Assembly (NCBI GenBank): GCA_001643675.2
Contig: LSRY02000002.1
Location: forward strand, 2,306,001 to 2,370,000
From: Monocercomonoides exilis
Lineage: Eukaryota; Preaxostyla; Oxymonadida; Polymastigidae
Reading direction: 5' to 3'
Length of the DNA stretch: 64,000 nucleotides
This document shows, piece after piece, positions 51,201 to 61,653 of this stretch. The notes under the pieces are model-generated. The model was not told where the DNA came from. It did no database searches and worked only from the letters and a program-made list of their open reading frames with translations. Position 1 is the first letter of the stretch; every line of letters begins with the position of its first letter. The translations under genes were made by a program, and so were the position numbers.

Positions 51201-54200
51201 ATAATGATGATGTTGTTGTTGTTGATGAAAATGAGGGAGAAAGAGAACCAGAATTGTGAGAAGAAACCTGAGAAGGGGCAAAAATAGGGGAAGAGAGCGA
51301 AGGAGCAAACTGAGGTGAAAGTGAAGTTGGTTCTTTGTTCTGAAAGGAAGAGTATGAAGTGTGCAGAAAAGAGGGCACAATTTGAGGTTTTGAAGGAAGC
51401 AGAGGGAGAGTGAGAGTGGCAGAAGGGGAAAGAAGAGGGAAAGGAAATGAATTTGATGACTGAGGAAAAGAGACGAAGGAGCTGTAGTTAGGATGGTGAG
51501 AGAGAAATGGACTGGAAGAAGGCACAGAAGAAGAATTCTGAGGAGAAGTGAAGTGGAAAATGGACTGATCATTTGAAGTGTGTGTTGCTGTTGATGATGA
51601 TGATGAGGAGGAGGAGGAGGAAGAAGAAGAAGAAGAAGAGGAAGATGGTTGCATTGTGAATTGAGTGTGTGATTGTGTCTGATAAGCAGCAGGAGAAGAG
51701 AGAAAAGAAGGATAAGTGATTGAAGTGGGTAAGGGTGTTATCACAGACGAAGGAAGAGCAGAAGACGAAAGGGACGAAACAGATGATCCATTGTTAGCAT
51801 TCATGCCCTGTGTTGATTGTGTGTGTGGATCAGATGTTAAAGAGTGAAGTGAAGATGAAGGGAGAGCGAAGAGAGTGGCAGCAGATGTGAGCACAGCTGT
51901 TGAGGTAGAGAGAGAATTGACTCCGTCGCTTTGGTCGAGCTGGCTGGCTGAGGAAGGATTGTCTGAGTAGATTTGGTGAAATGGCGATGATGATGTGCCA
52001 TGGTGTATTCCAAGTGCCATCTTCCTTCCTTTCAGCTCTGAAGTCGCTTCTTCCCGTTTCATCCGCTTTTTCGGTGTGTTCAATTTTTCCTTCTTTAATT
52101 TCTGCTCTTTCTTTCCTTTTCTCTTCTGCTCTTTCAAATACTCTGCTCGTGTTCTCTTTTTAACAGCTGGCTCTTCTTCTGCATTTTCATCTGATTCCTC
52201 GCTGCTTTTCATTTCTTTTGCTTTGTTTGAGCGGCCAGTTGCTTCATTTGACTTTTCATTGGATTCTTCTGCTGATTGTGCTGAAGGTTTCACATTTTCC
52301 TGTTCAATCTCTTCTGATTGCTTGTTGCTGCTGCTTTCATCTGCTTTGTCATTCGAAGGAGACTGTGCAATTTCAACAGCAGCATTCCTTGCATCTCCCT
52401 CTGCATCAGCATTATTCTCCATTGTATCTGCATTGTTTGTCTCAGATCTGTCTTTGTCCATGTCTTCCATCACAGGTGAATACTTGCCTATTTCCTGCTC
52501 TGAAAGTGAGGCGCGCCGAGAGGCAGCTTCGACAGAGGCTGAGTGAGAGTTGAGAGGAGTTGAATAGAGCAGCTCTTCTGGATGGAAAGGAAGAGGAGAT
52601 TGTGACAGCTCCTGGTGTGACGACTGGTAAGTGAAGGGAGAGTAAGACAGGACAAAGGAAGAGTTCCGCTGGGAGAAGGAAGACGGGGTGAGGGATGTTC
52701 TTGAAGGAAGAGAAACAGCTGAGGGCTGAGGAGATGGAGATGTGAATGAATGCGCTGTGGTATTCTTTGTGAGGCTTAAGGGAGATACAAAGTGAGGCAG
52801 ATACTTTTGTATTTTGTTTGGTTCGTTTGAAGAAAGAGCTGAGTTGGCAAGCATTGAGAGATAGTAAGGAGAAGCATCGACAGAAGGTGCAGAGTGGCGA
52901 GGCTGAGGAACAGTGAATGAATGTGATGAATGTTCTAAGTCAGAATCTTCAGTCGGAACAGGTGAGACAAAAGATTGATCAGATGAAGAAGAAGATGATG
53001 ACGTTGATGATGATGATGAAACAGAAGGAAGAGAAGAGAGGAGCATAGATGCAGAAAGAGGTGTGTGTTGATGTGAAGCTGCTGTGAGAATGTCAGAAGA
53101 AGCAGAAGCAGAAGCATTCACATTTGATTCAACTGAACTGGCTTCAACATCATTTGTTAATTCAGATGATTCTGAATCGAATGAAGAAGATTTGCTTATT
53201 TCAGATAATTTTGGTGTCTCCAACTGATTTTCCTTTGTGATTGAAGATTGTGCTGAGTCTGGTTCATTATCAACTTTGTGACTCTCGTTATCGATTTTCT
53301 CTTCTTTTATCTCTTCTTTTTCTTGATCATTCTTCAAAGTCTGTTTGTTATCATTCTTTGTAGTTGTTGCATCCATTGCAGGTGAAATACTTTTAGCAGC
53401 AGAACTTGGTGGAGTGGGTGATAAAAAAGAGGAATAAGATCGAGAACGCTGAGGTGTGGCTGAGTGGTCAAATAGAGAAGGATTGTCTGGAACAGGCGGA
53501 GATTTGGAAGACGTCTGGTTTTGTGCAGAAAATGAAGTCTTGTTCTTCATCAGCTCAGTCGATGTTGGAGCATCAGATGATCCTAACTGCTCCATCTGTT
53601 GGCGTTTGCGTTTGCGTGCCTTTTCTTTGGAGTGATGATGTTGGTGAAGATGATGATTATGATGATGGAGGTGATTGTGATTGTGAATGTCATTCATTAA
53701 TGATTGGTTCTTTTCATGAAGTGTGTGTCTGTGTAGATGCCCATGCGCCTGCTTCTTCCTCTTTTGACGTGCTTTGCGCTCTTCTGACTCAGCGTCCGCT
53801 CTCCTCTCCTCAGCTACTGTCAGTCCCCATCTGCCTTCTCTCAGCACATTCATCACCCCTGTCACAAACGGGTGCATCAGAGCATCCTTCGCTGTGATCC
53901 TCAAAGCCGAGTCGTAGCACAGACACTTCTTCACCAGGTCGCAGAGGGCAGGGTGTGTCGAGAGGAGCGCAGAGAGCGGCTGTTGCTGTGCCACCATCCG
54001 CATTGAGGAGCGCGTGAGGCACCGATGTGGCCAGTCGAGATGCATCTTGTGGAAGTACTTGCTCGACGGCAGAGGAACTGCACGTTTTGTGACTGCTGCT
54101 GCTGCTGCTGCTTTCCCTTTGGCTCCTTCGACCCCGCTGGCATTTTCGGAGAGGTCAGACCAGTTCGAGTCGTTGGCCTCTGATTGCTGCTTTGATGGCT

Positions 54201-55635
54201 TTGGAGAGGCAACTCTGGGAGAAAAACTGAAAGTGAACAGGTTTTTGATTTTGGTGTAGCTGTTGTAAAGAGGTCCGCCTTCTTTCTTTGCTGTGCTTTT
54301 TGGCTTGCTTTGTGCTTTCACTGCTTCCAGATGCTGAGTCGATGTGCTGTCAATGCCCATTACTTTCTTAACCAAAGACTGAGGTATTTCGCCCAGTATT
54401 TTCTCACACAATGCCAAATGCTCCATGTTGTCGTGTGTTTGGAACAGTGCATCGCCTGTCACAAGCTCTGCCAGCACACACCCAACAGACCACATATCGG
54501 CTGCATACGACCATCCAAGCCCTGGTTGTGTTTAATGTTGAGATTATATTCAGACGGAAAGAAATTTTTTGATGTAAAACGAGAAATAATGCAAATGAAA
54601 ATGAATGTTATAAATGCAATTTTTTGAAAAAAATATTATTCTCAAACCTAAAATCACTTCTGGAGGGCGATAATGTCTTGTGCAAATTATAGAAGAATGA
54701 TGTTCACTCGAATAAGTTGCACTACCAAAATCAATAAGTTTTATAAATGAAGATCGAGGAATCAGATATGGAAGACTCTAAATTTTTAAAAATGAAAATA
54801 TTAAATAAACATTATTTTTAATAAATCAACAATTTTTTATAACTGATATTTAAAATACAGACATTTGGCACATCAAGTTGATCATATCCCTTCCCAACTA
54901 ACAAAATATTCTCGGGTTTAATGTCAGTGTGAATCAAGTGCATTTGATTGTGAATATCTTTAAAAAAGTAAATTAAATCAAATTATTTGATTAATGTAAC
55001 ATTTTCGAATACAAAAAAGACAAACGTGATACTGCAAGAAGGATTTGCTTTGCAAAAGTTCTCACATGAGATATTGAAAATCCTCTAAATTCATTGTGTC
55101 GAAGAAATTCGTACAAAGATGGGCCCAGCTCTTCAAATACAATGCAGTACTGCCCATCATAGTCGAACCAATCAATCATTTTGACACAGTAACTGTTAAA
55201 TTATTAATTAAATTAAAATTGAAATTTTTGCAAAAATCAATGTAATTTTATGTAAATTATAAGTGGAAAATACCTATCATCGTTTGGGTCACTTTTGACA
55301 ATATCTTCTAAAATGCATATTTCCAATTTTGCTGCTTCTGTGTATTTTTTGATAGCTCTCACAACTTTAATTGCTACGTACGATCTTGTTGAACGATCCC
55401 AGCATTGCAAAACTTTTCCAAAAGTACCTTCTCCAAGTTGCCGCATAATCTTATATCGTGGCGTCAAATTTTGACCAAGAGAAAACACAAAATGTCCTAT
55501 TTATTGGTTCCATCAGAACAGAATTCAAAAATATGAATATTTAATAAACAATTTATTAACGAAACATAACATGCCATTTTCATCTACTTTATGTTCCATC
55601 TTATCATGATAAGCTGTACTATTGGCAAATCTCAT
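48253..55635 (-). CDS. LAMMER/CLK-family dual-specificity kinase with giant serine-rich tail
   Basis: Six exons: 55575-55635, 55274-55496, 55026-55192, 54863-54957, 54648-54777 and 48253-54521. The joined length, 6945 bases, is an exact 2314 codons plus stop. Kinase landmarks: G-H-F-V-F just before LGEGTFGKV (glycine loop, 41-49), VAIK with Lys64, helix-C Glu79, [20 protein letters not shown], catalytic [14 protein letters not shown] and YRPPEVILG. Next come [20 protein letters not shown] and [11 protein letters not shown], a variant of the LAMMER box that names the family. These kinases phosphorylate SR splicing factors. The C-lobe is interrupted by about 130 residues of low complexity before the closing [20 protein letters not shown]. 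After the kinase come a His-rich run (about 53630-53720), then some 1,900 residues of Ser/Pro/Glu/Lys-rich sequence with polyserine (51595-51650), basic patches and acidic blocks. The first intron appears to be GC-AG. Start at ATG 55635; 55599 is an alternative in frame. Confidence 0.85.
55497..55574 (-). other. Probable GC-AG intron in LAMMER kinase
   Basis: 78 bases on the minus strand, beginning GCATGT and ending AATAG. Joining G|GA at its ends gives the [11 protein letters not shown] sequence that precedes the glycine loop in LAMMER kinases (compare D-x-x-G-H-Y/F in fungal and animal members). No GT donor nearby gives an open joined frame: the phase-1 GT eleven bases further on would create a stop. 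Confidence 0.6.
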
Positions 55636-56390
55636 AAAATTTGTGATCTTTTTAACGGTATTATGGCGAAAAATCAATGATAATTTTTTGGAAAGAATAA
55701 TTATGAAATTCCAAATTATTATTGATTTTAATGAAGGAGAATAATGTCAGATACTTTTCAAAACCAAATGTATATTTTGAAAAATAGTTTTTTTGCGCAA
55801 TTTTATATATTCTCAAAAAAAAGAATGAAAGTGAGAGAAAAAGTTGAGAAAAAGACATTCATTCAATTTTGTTCAGTCGTTGAAAAATTAAAGAGAATAA
55901 TGATTGAAAGAAAAGATAAAACAAAACTTCATTTGAGAGAATAATTTTTTTTCAAGTAACTGTTTATCTCTTCAGACTAAACAAAAGAAAATGCATAATT
56001 TAAAAAAACCGATTTTCAAAAAATTGTTAGCAATAAGTGTCATTTCACGAAACATAAAAAAATGTTATATTATGTTTCAACTTATTCACTAAAATCATAT
56101 CAAATCTGCAAAATAATTCGTTTTTTTGGTTTTGTTTTTTCTATATTAGAAAACTTATTTATATAAAAATATTGCTTTGTATAACAACAACAAACTCTCT
56201 GTTGATTTTTCATGAACAGATAAAACAGTTGAAGTTTTTTGAGAAACATTCAAAGATTGACTTATTCTTTTTGGAAAGTTGCAAATGTTTCCTTTCCATG
56301 ATAAATAAAGCATTGAATAATTCAAAAAGAATTAGTCAATCTTTGAGCATTTCTCAGAAGGATTCAGATGTTTGATCTGATTGTCAAACA

Positions 56391-57111
56391 CAGTCAAAAC
56401 CGGATATAATCACATCGAATATAATCACATTCGTATATAGTTTCATTTTTCGATGCACCGACATTTGAGGCCTATGTTTCATTCATTTTCAATCGCATAT
56501 AATCACAGGGCTTATTATATTTAATCACATTTTTTATCATTTTGGGTGATTTTTTCAATGAAAAATCGATTTTCAGATCAAAAATTCTATTTTTTCGCTT
56601 TTTCAAAAATGTGCTCAAATATGTCAAAATAATATGTGTTAATGAAAAAATTAATTACACAAGTGAAAAAAGTGTATTTGGGTGATTATTTTTGAAATCA
56701 TAACTTTTTTCGGGATGTGCATTATTATGAAAATTTCATGAATTCGAAAACAAAATTTTGGTTGAAATGATTTGTTCATTTTATTTAATCTTAATTCAAA
56801 GTTTGATGTAAAAGAAAGACAGAAATGATATTAGTTGGAGTGATTTCTTTTCTGTGTTCATTGACAAAAATGGAAAAGAGAAAATTTAAACAAAAATATT
56901 AACCCGAATTTTTTCTTCGAAGAAATATGATTTCGAAAATAATCACCAATTTGTGTAGAATTTACAAAAATAAAAAAATGAACCCAAATTTTATTATTTT
57001 ATTAATTTATTTTTATTTCTTTCTGTGTAAAGCAGCATCGTATATAATCACAATCGGAATCGTCATTAAAAATTGTGCAAAAACCGATGTGCTTATATCC
57101 GATTTAGACTG
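56391..57111. mobile_element. Non-autonomous pogo/Tigger-like element
   Basis: Terminal inverted repeats start CAGTCAAAACCGGATATAAT on the left. The right end, read in reverse complement, starts CAGTCTAAATCGGATATAAG, and both continue to CACATCG: 23 of 27 positions agree. The subterminal unit ATATAATCACA is repeated at 56404, 56419 and 56497, with a variant near 56516, and again at 57042 near the right end. The CAGT start followed by spaced GGATATAA units is typical of Tigger/pogo elements and resembles transposase-binding sites. No coding capacity. The 270-base MITE lies inside it, off-centre. Confidence 0.72.
56679..56948. mobile_element. MITE, 270 bases, copy 2
   Basis: The left end starts TGGGTGATTATTTTTGAAAT, and the right end in reverse complement reads TGGTGATTATTTTCGAAAT, both followed by CATA. 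It has the same length as the copy at 3749-4018. The two copies agree over the first 38 or so bases and the last 80, and are strongly diverged in the middle. It is nested inside the Tigger-like element. Confidence 0.7.
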
Positions 57112-57516
57112 TATAAACAGAAAGTTTATTATTGATGAGAAATGAAGTGATTAATAAAATGAGTTTCGTTTCGCAAATTTGCAAAAGACTGGAATTCGAG
57201 TGCTTCAAATAATTTTTAGAAAAATACGGACATTCGATGCTTTTTTGTAAGCATCTGCGTCACATGCCTTCTGACGTGAACATTTTTGAAGTTACGTGAC
57301 GTGACAGAAAAAAATTACATTCACTCATATTAAAAATTGGTTTTTTTCAATTTGAAACAAGAAATGCAAAGAAAAATTGATATTTTATTGTAATTCACCT
57401 TCTATTATAAAAAGGATTTTTAAATACTTTTCTTTTTTAAAATGTTCATTTTTTATTTTAATATGAACAATGGGTTGTGTCGTGATCATTTTTTGTGGTA
57501 CAAATACCAAGGCACT

Positions 57517-57541
57517 CACGTCACTGCCGGTCACTGACGTG
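57517..57541. repeat. Palindrome with ACGTCA arms
   Basis: Seven-base arms CACGTCA and TGACGTG enclose a directly repeated GTCACTG (twice, ten-base period). Related ACGTGAC/GACGTG strings occur upstream at 57273-57305. The reverse complement starts CAGTGACCGGCAGTGACGTG, which resembles a hAT-type terminus, so this could be a transposon end or subterminal site linked to the nearby hAT gene. Confidence 0.4.
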
Positions 57542-57712
57542 TTTTCAGATAATAAAGCATTTGGAAATTTTTATATATTTGGTATACATGGATGCATCAC
57601 ATGTGTTTGCTTCTTCATTGGAAAATCCAGAAATCGTTTGAGGAAAGTTTTTTAATTTTTTTTATTTTAAACAATTGTTTTTTTATATATATTTTGATCA
57701 AAATAGTTTCAG

Positions 57713-60633
57713 CTATTTAAAAAAACAGAGGAGATATTTAAATCACACAGATGTGAATGGATCAAACTCGAAAAAATAGAAAATGGTGAATACGCAAACT
57801 GTTTTCATATTTAATTTTTTGTTGAAATTAATCTATTATAAATGCAATATTTTTTCACAGGTTATTTTCATCCAAAGCAGAAAGAATTGGTCATTTCCAA
57901 ACCGACTCTCGACATCGTGAATCACAAATTGTTTATTGCATTTGCTCCTTTGTATAAAGACAGAACTTCGAAAAAGGATTTGCACAGACTTTTCATGTGT
58001 CCATGTGAGAAAGATGGTGTTGCTTGTGGAGTGACGGGTCGAAAGGACTATTCAATGATTTATAATCACAAATGTGATTTAATTCAGAATAATCAGATAT
58101 CATTGTTCTTTTCACAGAAGTCCAATTTATCAACACGGTCAGTTAATTCGAAGTTAAACAATAGCTCTTCTGAAACAACATTGAAAGGAGAGCTCACTGA
58201 ATCTTTCATCAACCTTGTTGCCCATAGTAATATTTCTTTTCTTTCTGTAGCAACAAACGAATTTAACGATTTTGTTTCTGCACTAATAAAATCATCACAA
58301 GAAAATCCGCACATGCATAGGGAAGATATTTTTCCTCGCCTCACAGAGAGAAATGTCACCAAACTGCTTCCTGAAGCAAATTTAAAGAAAATAGAAAAAG
58401 CAATTTCAATTATTTCTAACAATCCCCTAGGAGTAGTTATTGATGGAGGAGTTGTTGAGGGAGTGGGCTACACTGCAGTGGGCTTAATAACGATGGATCA
58501 ATCGTCAAAACCTATCTTTTGGAAATTGTATAAAAGTTGTCGATCAGAATCCGATTATTTCAATTTAGGATTGGAAATAATGACCGAGTTGAGTGCTTAT
58601 GGATGTTCTGTCAGAGCTTGGTGCTCAGATGGACTGAAACCACAAGTTTTGGCTTTGAATAGAATATCAACAAATGATTGGACGGAATTGTGTGGTTCAT
58701 CACGTGCATATAATTATCCAAGACCAATTTTTGTCAGATGTCTTAATCATTTAATCAATTTGGTTGTCAGTCACGCTTTTTCAGAAAATGCAAAACTGAA
58801 GCAAATGAAGGAATTGATTATTAAATTCAGTCAGCAAGCACATTTATCAAATTTCAGAAACAGTTTGAAAAAAAGATGCCCAACATTTATTGCTACAAGA
58901 TGGCTGTGTTTGTATAATATTTGTTTCTTTATAAGGCAGAATCAATCAATAATAAGCAAAACGAAAATGCTTTCAGACAAAGAAATATTTGAAATAGCAC
59001 TTTCTGAATTGTTGCTGTATCCACTTTATTCGATTCATCTGATTTTTGAAAAAGAATCGACAAAACTTGGAGATGCCTTTCCTGTTGTTATTCAAGCAAT
59101 GAATTTGTTTTATTCTTTTTCAACAAATGTGTATTTCGTTGATGGAGAATGGCATAACGCATTGACAGATATAGTTATTCTGTTATATAATTACACTCTT
59201 TGTGATTTTTCTGGACAACTCATAGCAACATCATACGCACTAACACCGATTGGATCACATAAGCATCGAACTCATAAATTCACTTGCGACCCAAGAGAAC
59301 GTTTGTATTTCAAAGAAAAACATATGTTTTTATTAAACAATTGAAAATTTTCTTTTTTCTTGATAATTTTTTTTTTAAAGTTACCAAAGCCATTTTTAAT
59401 GAAGCCAAAAAAACATGCGAATCTCGATCACGTTCTTGCAGCAAAGACTCATCTGAATCTATGTGTCAGAATCAAAACTTATCTATTCATTCTTCCTCTT
59501 CGTCGTCATCGTCGTCGTCGTCGTCATCGTCATCGTCTTCTTCATCTTCATCATCATCTTCTTCTTCCCCATCCTCCACAAATATTTCCTCATTCCCCAC
59601 GTTTTCCATTTTCCATGATTCAACACCATTTCTTTCAATACAAAATCCTAATATCAAAACTTTATCGGACCATCTTTTTCAAGACATTTCATTTCTTTCT
59701 ACAGAAAAACTGCAAAAGGCTTTTGAAAACTCTGAAAAAGTGGATAAGGAATTAAGTGAGACTTGTACGGTTTCAGCTTTCACTGCTTCTGATTCAACAA
59801 ACCGTGCAAAAACTCAAAATATTGAGTTTTCAAATTCAAAGCTTCAAGAATTATATTGTTTCATATCAACGCTTTGTTCAAATTTACAGGAAAATGCAAA
59901 AGGAGTTGATGAACGATATGAAACCGATGATTTTGAAGAACAAGATTTGTTTGGGTTGATTTTGGCGGAGGAGGAAGAAAAGGATGATGAATTTCTATAT
60001 GAATGCAATCAAACAAATCTTATCAATTTCTACAGCACTAGAAAAACTACTCAACGTAATGAAAAATCGGACAGTTTGCCAGAAGACAAATCAGAAAGAG
60101 CACAAATTAATAAAGAAAATACAAAAAATTCAAAAGAACGAACGAGAAATGAAGAAACAATAGAAAGCGAAAGCGAGAGCGAGAGCGATGTGGATTTCAT
60201 ATGCAATTTTTCTCGTTTCAGAAGAATTGAAGTGTGCAATATTGATATAGAAAACAAAACATTGAAGACTATTTGGGATAACACATTTTCTGATTGGTTT
60301 GGTAGGATCGTTGCATGTTTCAGAGCTATGTTGGATCACATGTTGAATGAAAATCATCACAAAATAAAGGCTCAATGTTTGAGACTACTCAAAGAACTTT
60401 TGCTTAAAAAAGATAAGGATGATGTCGTTGAGGAAGATGGTTACATTTTCTACCAGGATTTTTGTTCATATAGCGAAATGCATACAATATTCTCCAACAT
60501 AGCTTACTGCATAACAACTTCTCCTTGCAGTGAATCATTTTGTGAGAGAATATTTTCTAAAGCTCGCAGAATAATAGGAGATCGTCGTCACAAATTGTCA
60601 GACAGAACACTTAATGCTCTTCTTCGTCTCTGA
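57713..60633 (+). CDS. hAT-superfamily transposase with BED-like finger (5' end unresolved)
   Basis: Exons 57713-57800 (start of gene not found), 57861-59300 and 59381-60633, with introns of 60 and 80 bases (GTTTTC...TTCACAG and GTTTGT...TTTAAAG). Phases agree across both joins. The first exon encodes a BED-type start (RCEWIKLEKIENGEYANC), and exon 2 adds cysteine/histidine pairs (CPCEKDGVACGV, then NHKCDL). The RNase-H-like core shows a first Asp in LGVVIDGGVVEG, a second in AWCSDGL, RCLNHLINL and the ATRW motif. Exon 3 ends with the hAT dimerisation block SPCSESFCERIFSKARRIIG and a following DRRHKLSDRTLNALLRL, just before TGA. This enzyme moves DNA by cut and paste. Between core and C-terminal block lies a large insertion containing about 30 serines from a TCN microsatellite. 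No ATG occurs in the first exon, so at least one upstream exon or a lost start is implied. No TIR or 8-base duplication could be fixed. Confidence 0.8.
59491..59567 (+). repeat. (TCN)n microsatellite coding polyserine in the hAT transposase
   Basis: A run of TCG, TCA and TCT triplets that stays in frame and encodes an almost unbroken polyserine tract. Mixed serine codons rather than one repeated triplet suggest selection for serine, or an old, partly mutated repeat. Confidence 0.75.
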
Positions 60634-61653
60634 TGTATGGTGGAAATTTTCAATATTTAAATACGAACACATACGAATTAATCATTTCTTGTTATTTTGT
60701 AAATTTAATTTTTTTCAATTTTTGCCAGTTTTTTTTTAACTTTAACAAAAAACCGAAACACAGATCGAGAATTCTATTTATTTTTATTTTGAAAGAAAAT
60801 AGAAGTATATTCACTGGATTATGAGTGAGCAAAAATAGAAAGAAAAATGTGAAATATGTGATTAAAGGAGAATAGAATCTAACCTGTTTGGAGATGGAGC
60901 AGAGAATGCGCTTATGGTGTGAGGCGGGCCGCTGGATGTGTAGGATAATTAAGTTGTGTTAAACAGTCTGGAGGGAGAGGTGGAAACAGAGTCATGCGAT
61001 GTGGAAGAGTTAAAACTTTTGCATGGCACAGGCTTTGAGCTGCTGGTTAGGAACACTTACGTCGTGCTGTAGAATGAAGCGAGTATGTTTAATGAGACAG
61101 TGATTGAAATGGCAGGGATGGTGCGCGAGCTTGTGGGGGGTGAATGTGTCGAACATCGGAACGCCAGAGAGCGGAGAAGGCGGAGTGCTGGCGGTGGATG
61201 TTGGGGCAGCGGGGCCGCTGAAGCTGAACAGCGGAGCAAGCTGTGTAGCAGCAGCAGCAGTGGTGTGAATGTGTTCGTAATAGAGCGAACGGTGCGAGTT
61301 TTTATATGTGGAGAGAGCTCAGGCAGAACGGAGGTGGAGGTGAAGCCGTTGGGGCTCAGCAAGAACAAGGCGCGGTGGGGGAAGAATACGTATGTGCAGG
61401 AAGTTGATCTGGGGCAGTGGTGAAAAAGGAGCAGATACGGTTTGGGTGGGAGATGTGGAAGAAGAAGAAGAAGAAAAAGAAAAGAGGAAATATTTGCTGT
61501 TGAATGTTTTTTGTTGAATAAAGGAACTGAATTTGATCTGCCTCTACCTTTTTTATTGGAATAGCTGAGATGAGAGTCTTCGATGTCGGTTTCTGAATGT
61601 TTGACTGAATGCTTTGTTATGTGTTTTGTTATTGAGATTCTCTTCAAAAGATA
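60634..61653. other. Region of uncertain coding status with a GC-rich core
   Basis: 60634-60870 is AT-rich flank of the hAT gene with nothing recognisable. From about 60890 to 61440 the DNA turns GC-rich, and G-rich on the plus strand. It is open on both strands: plus 61085-61423 (112 codons, ending VQEVDLGQW), minus 61057-61647, and a third minus frame near 61060-61290 that reads PMFDTFTPHKLAHH and runs into GTAAGT. I cannot choose between them. A gene is likely here but no model is supported. Confidence 0.35.

Larger units (their letters stand above)
55636..57712. other. Gene-free AT-rich region with mobile-element remnants
   Basis: The first 750 bases are the 5' flank of the LAMMER kinase with no gene. 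Then follow a non-autonomous Tigger-like element at 56391-57111 enclosing the second 270-base MITE copy, and a cluster of ACGT-containing palindromes at 57225-57545 before the hAT transposase. Short frames at 55744, 56172, 56927 and 57470 lie in repeats or show no coding character. Confidence 0.55.

Noticed and set aside
51030-51572. Leu/His/Pro-rich 180-codon minus-strand frame
   Set aside because: Same strand as the LAMMER kinase tail but in another frame; its composition is the frame-shifted image of Ser codons.
57470-57655. 61-codon frame as the first exon of the hAT transposase
   Set aside because: It spans the ACGT palindrome, has no similarity to a BED finger, and offers no donor that joins in phase to 57713.
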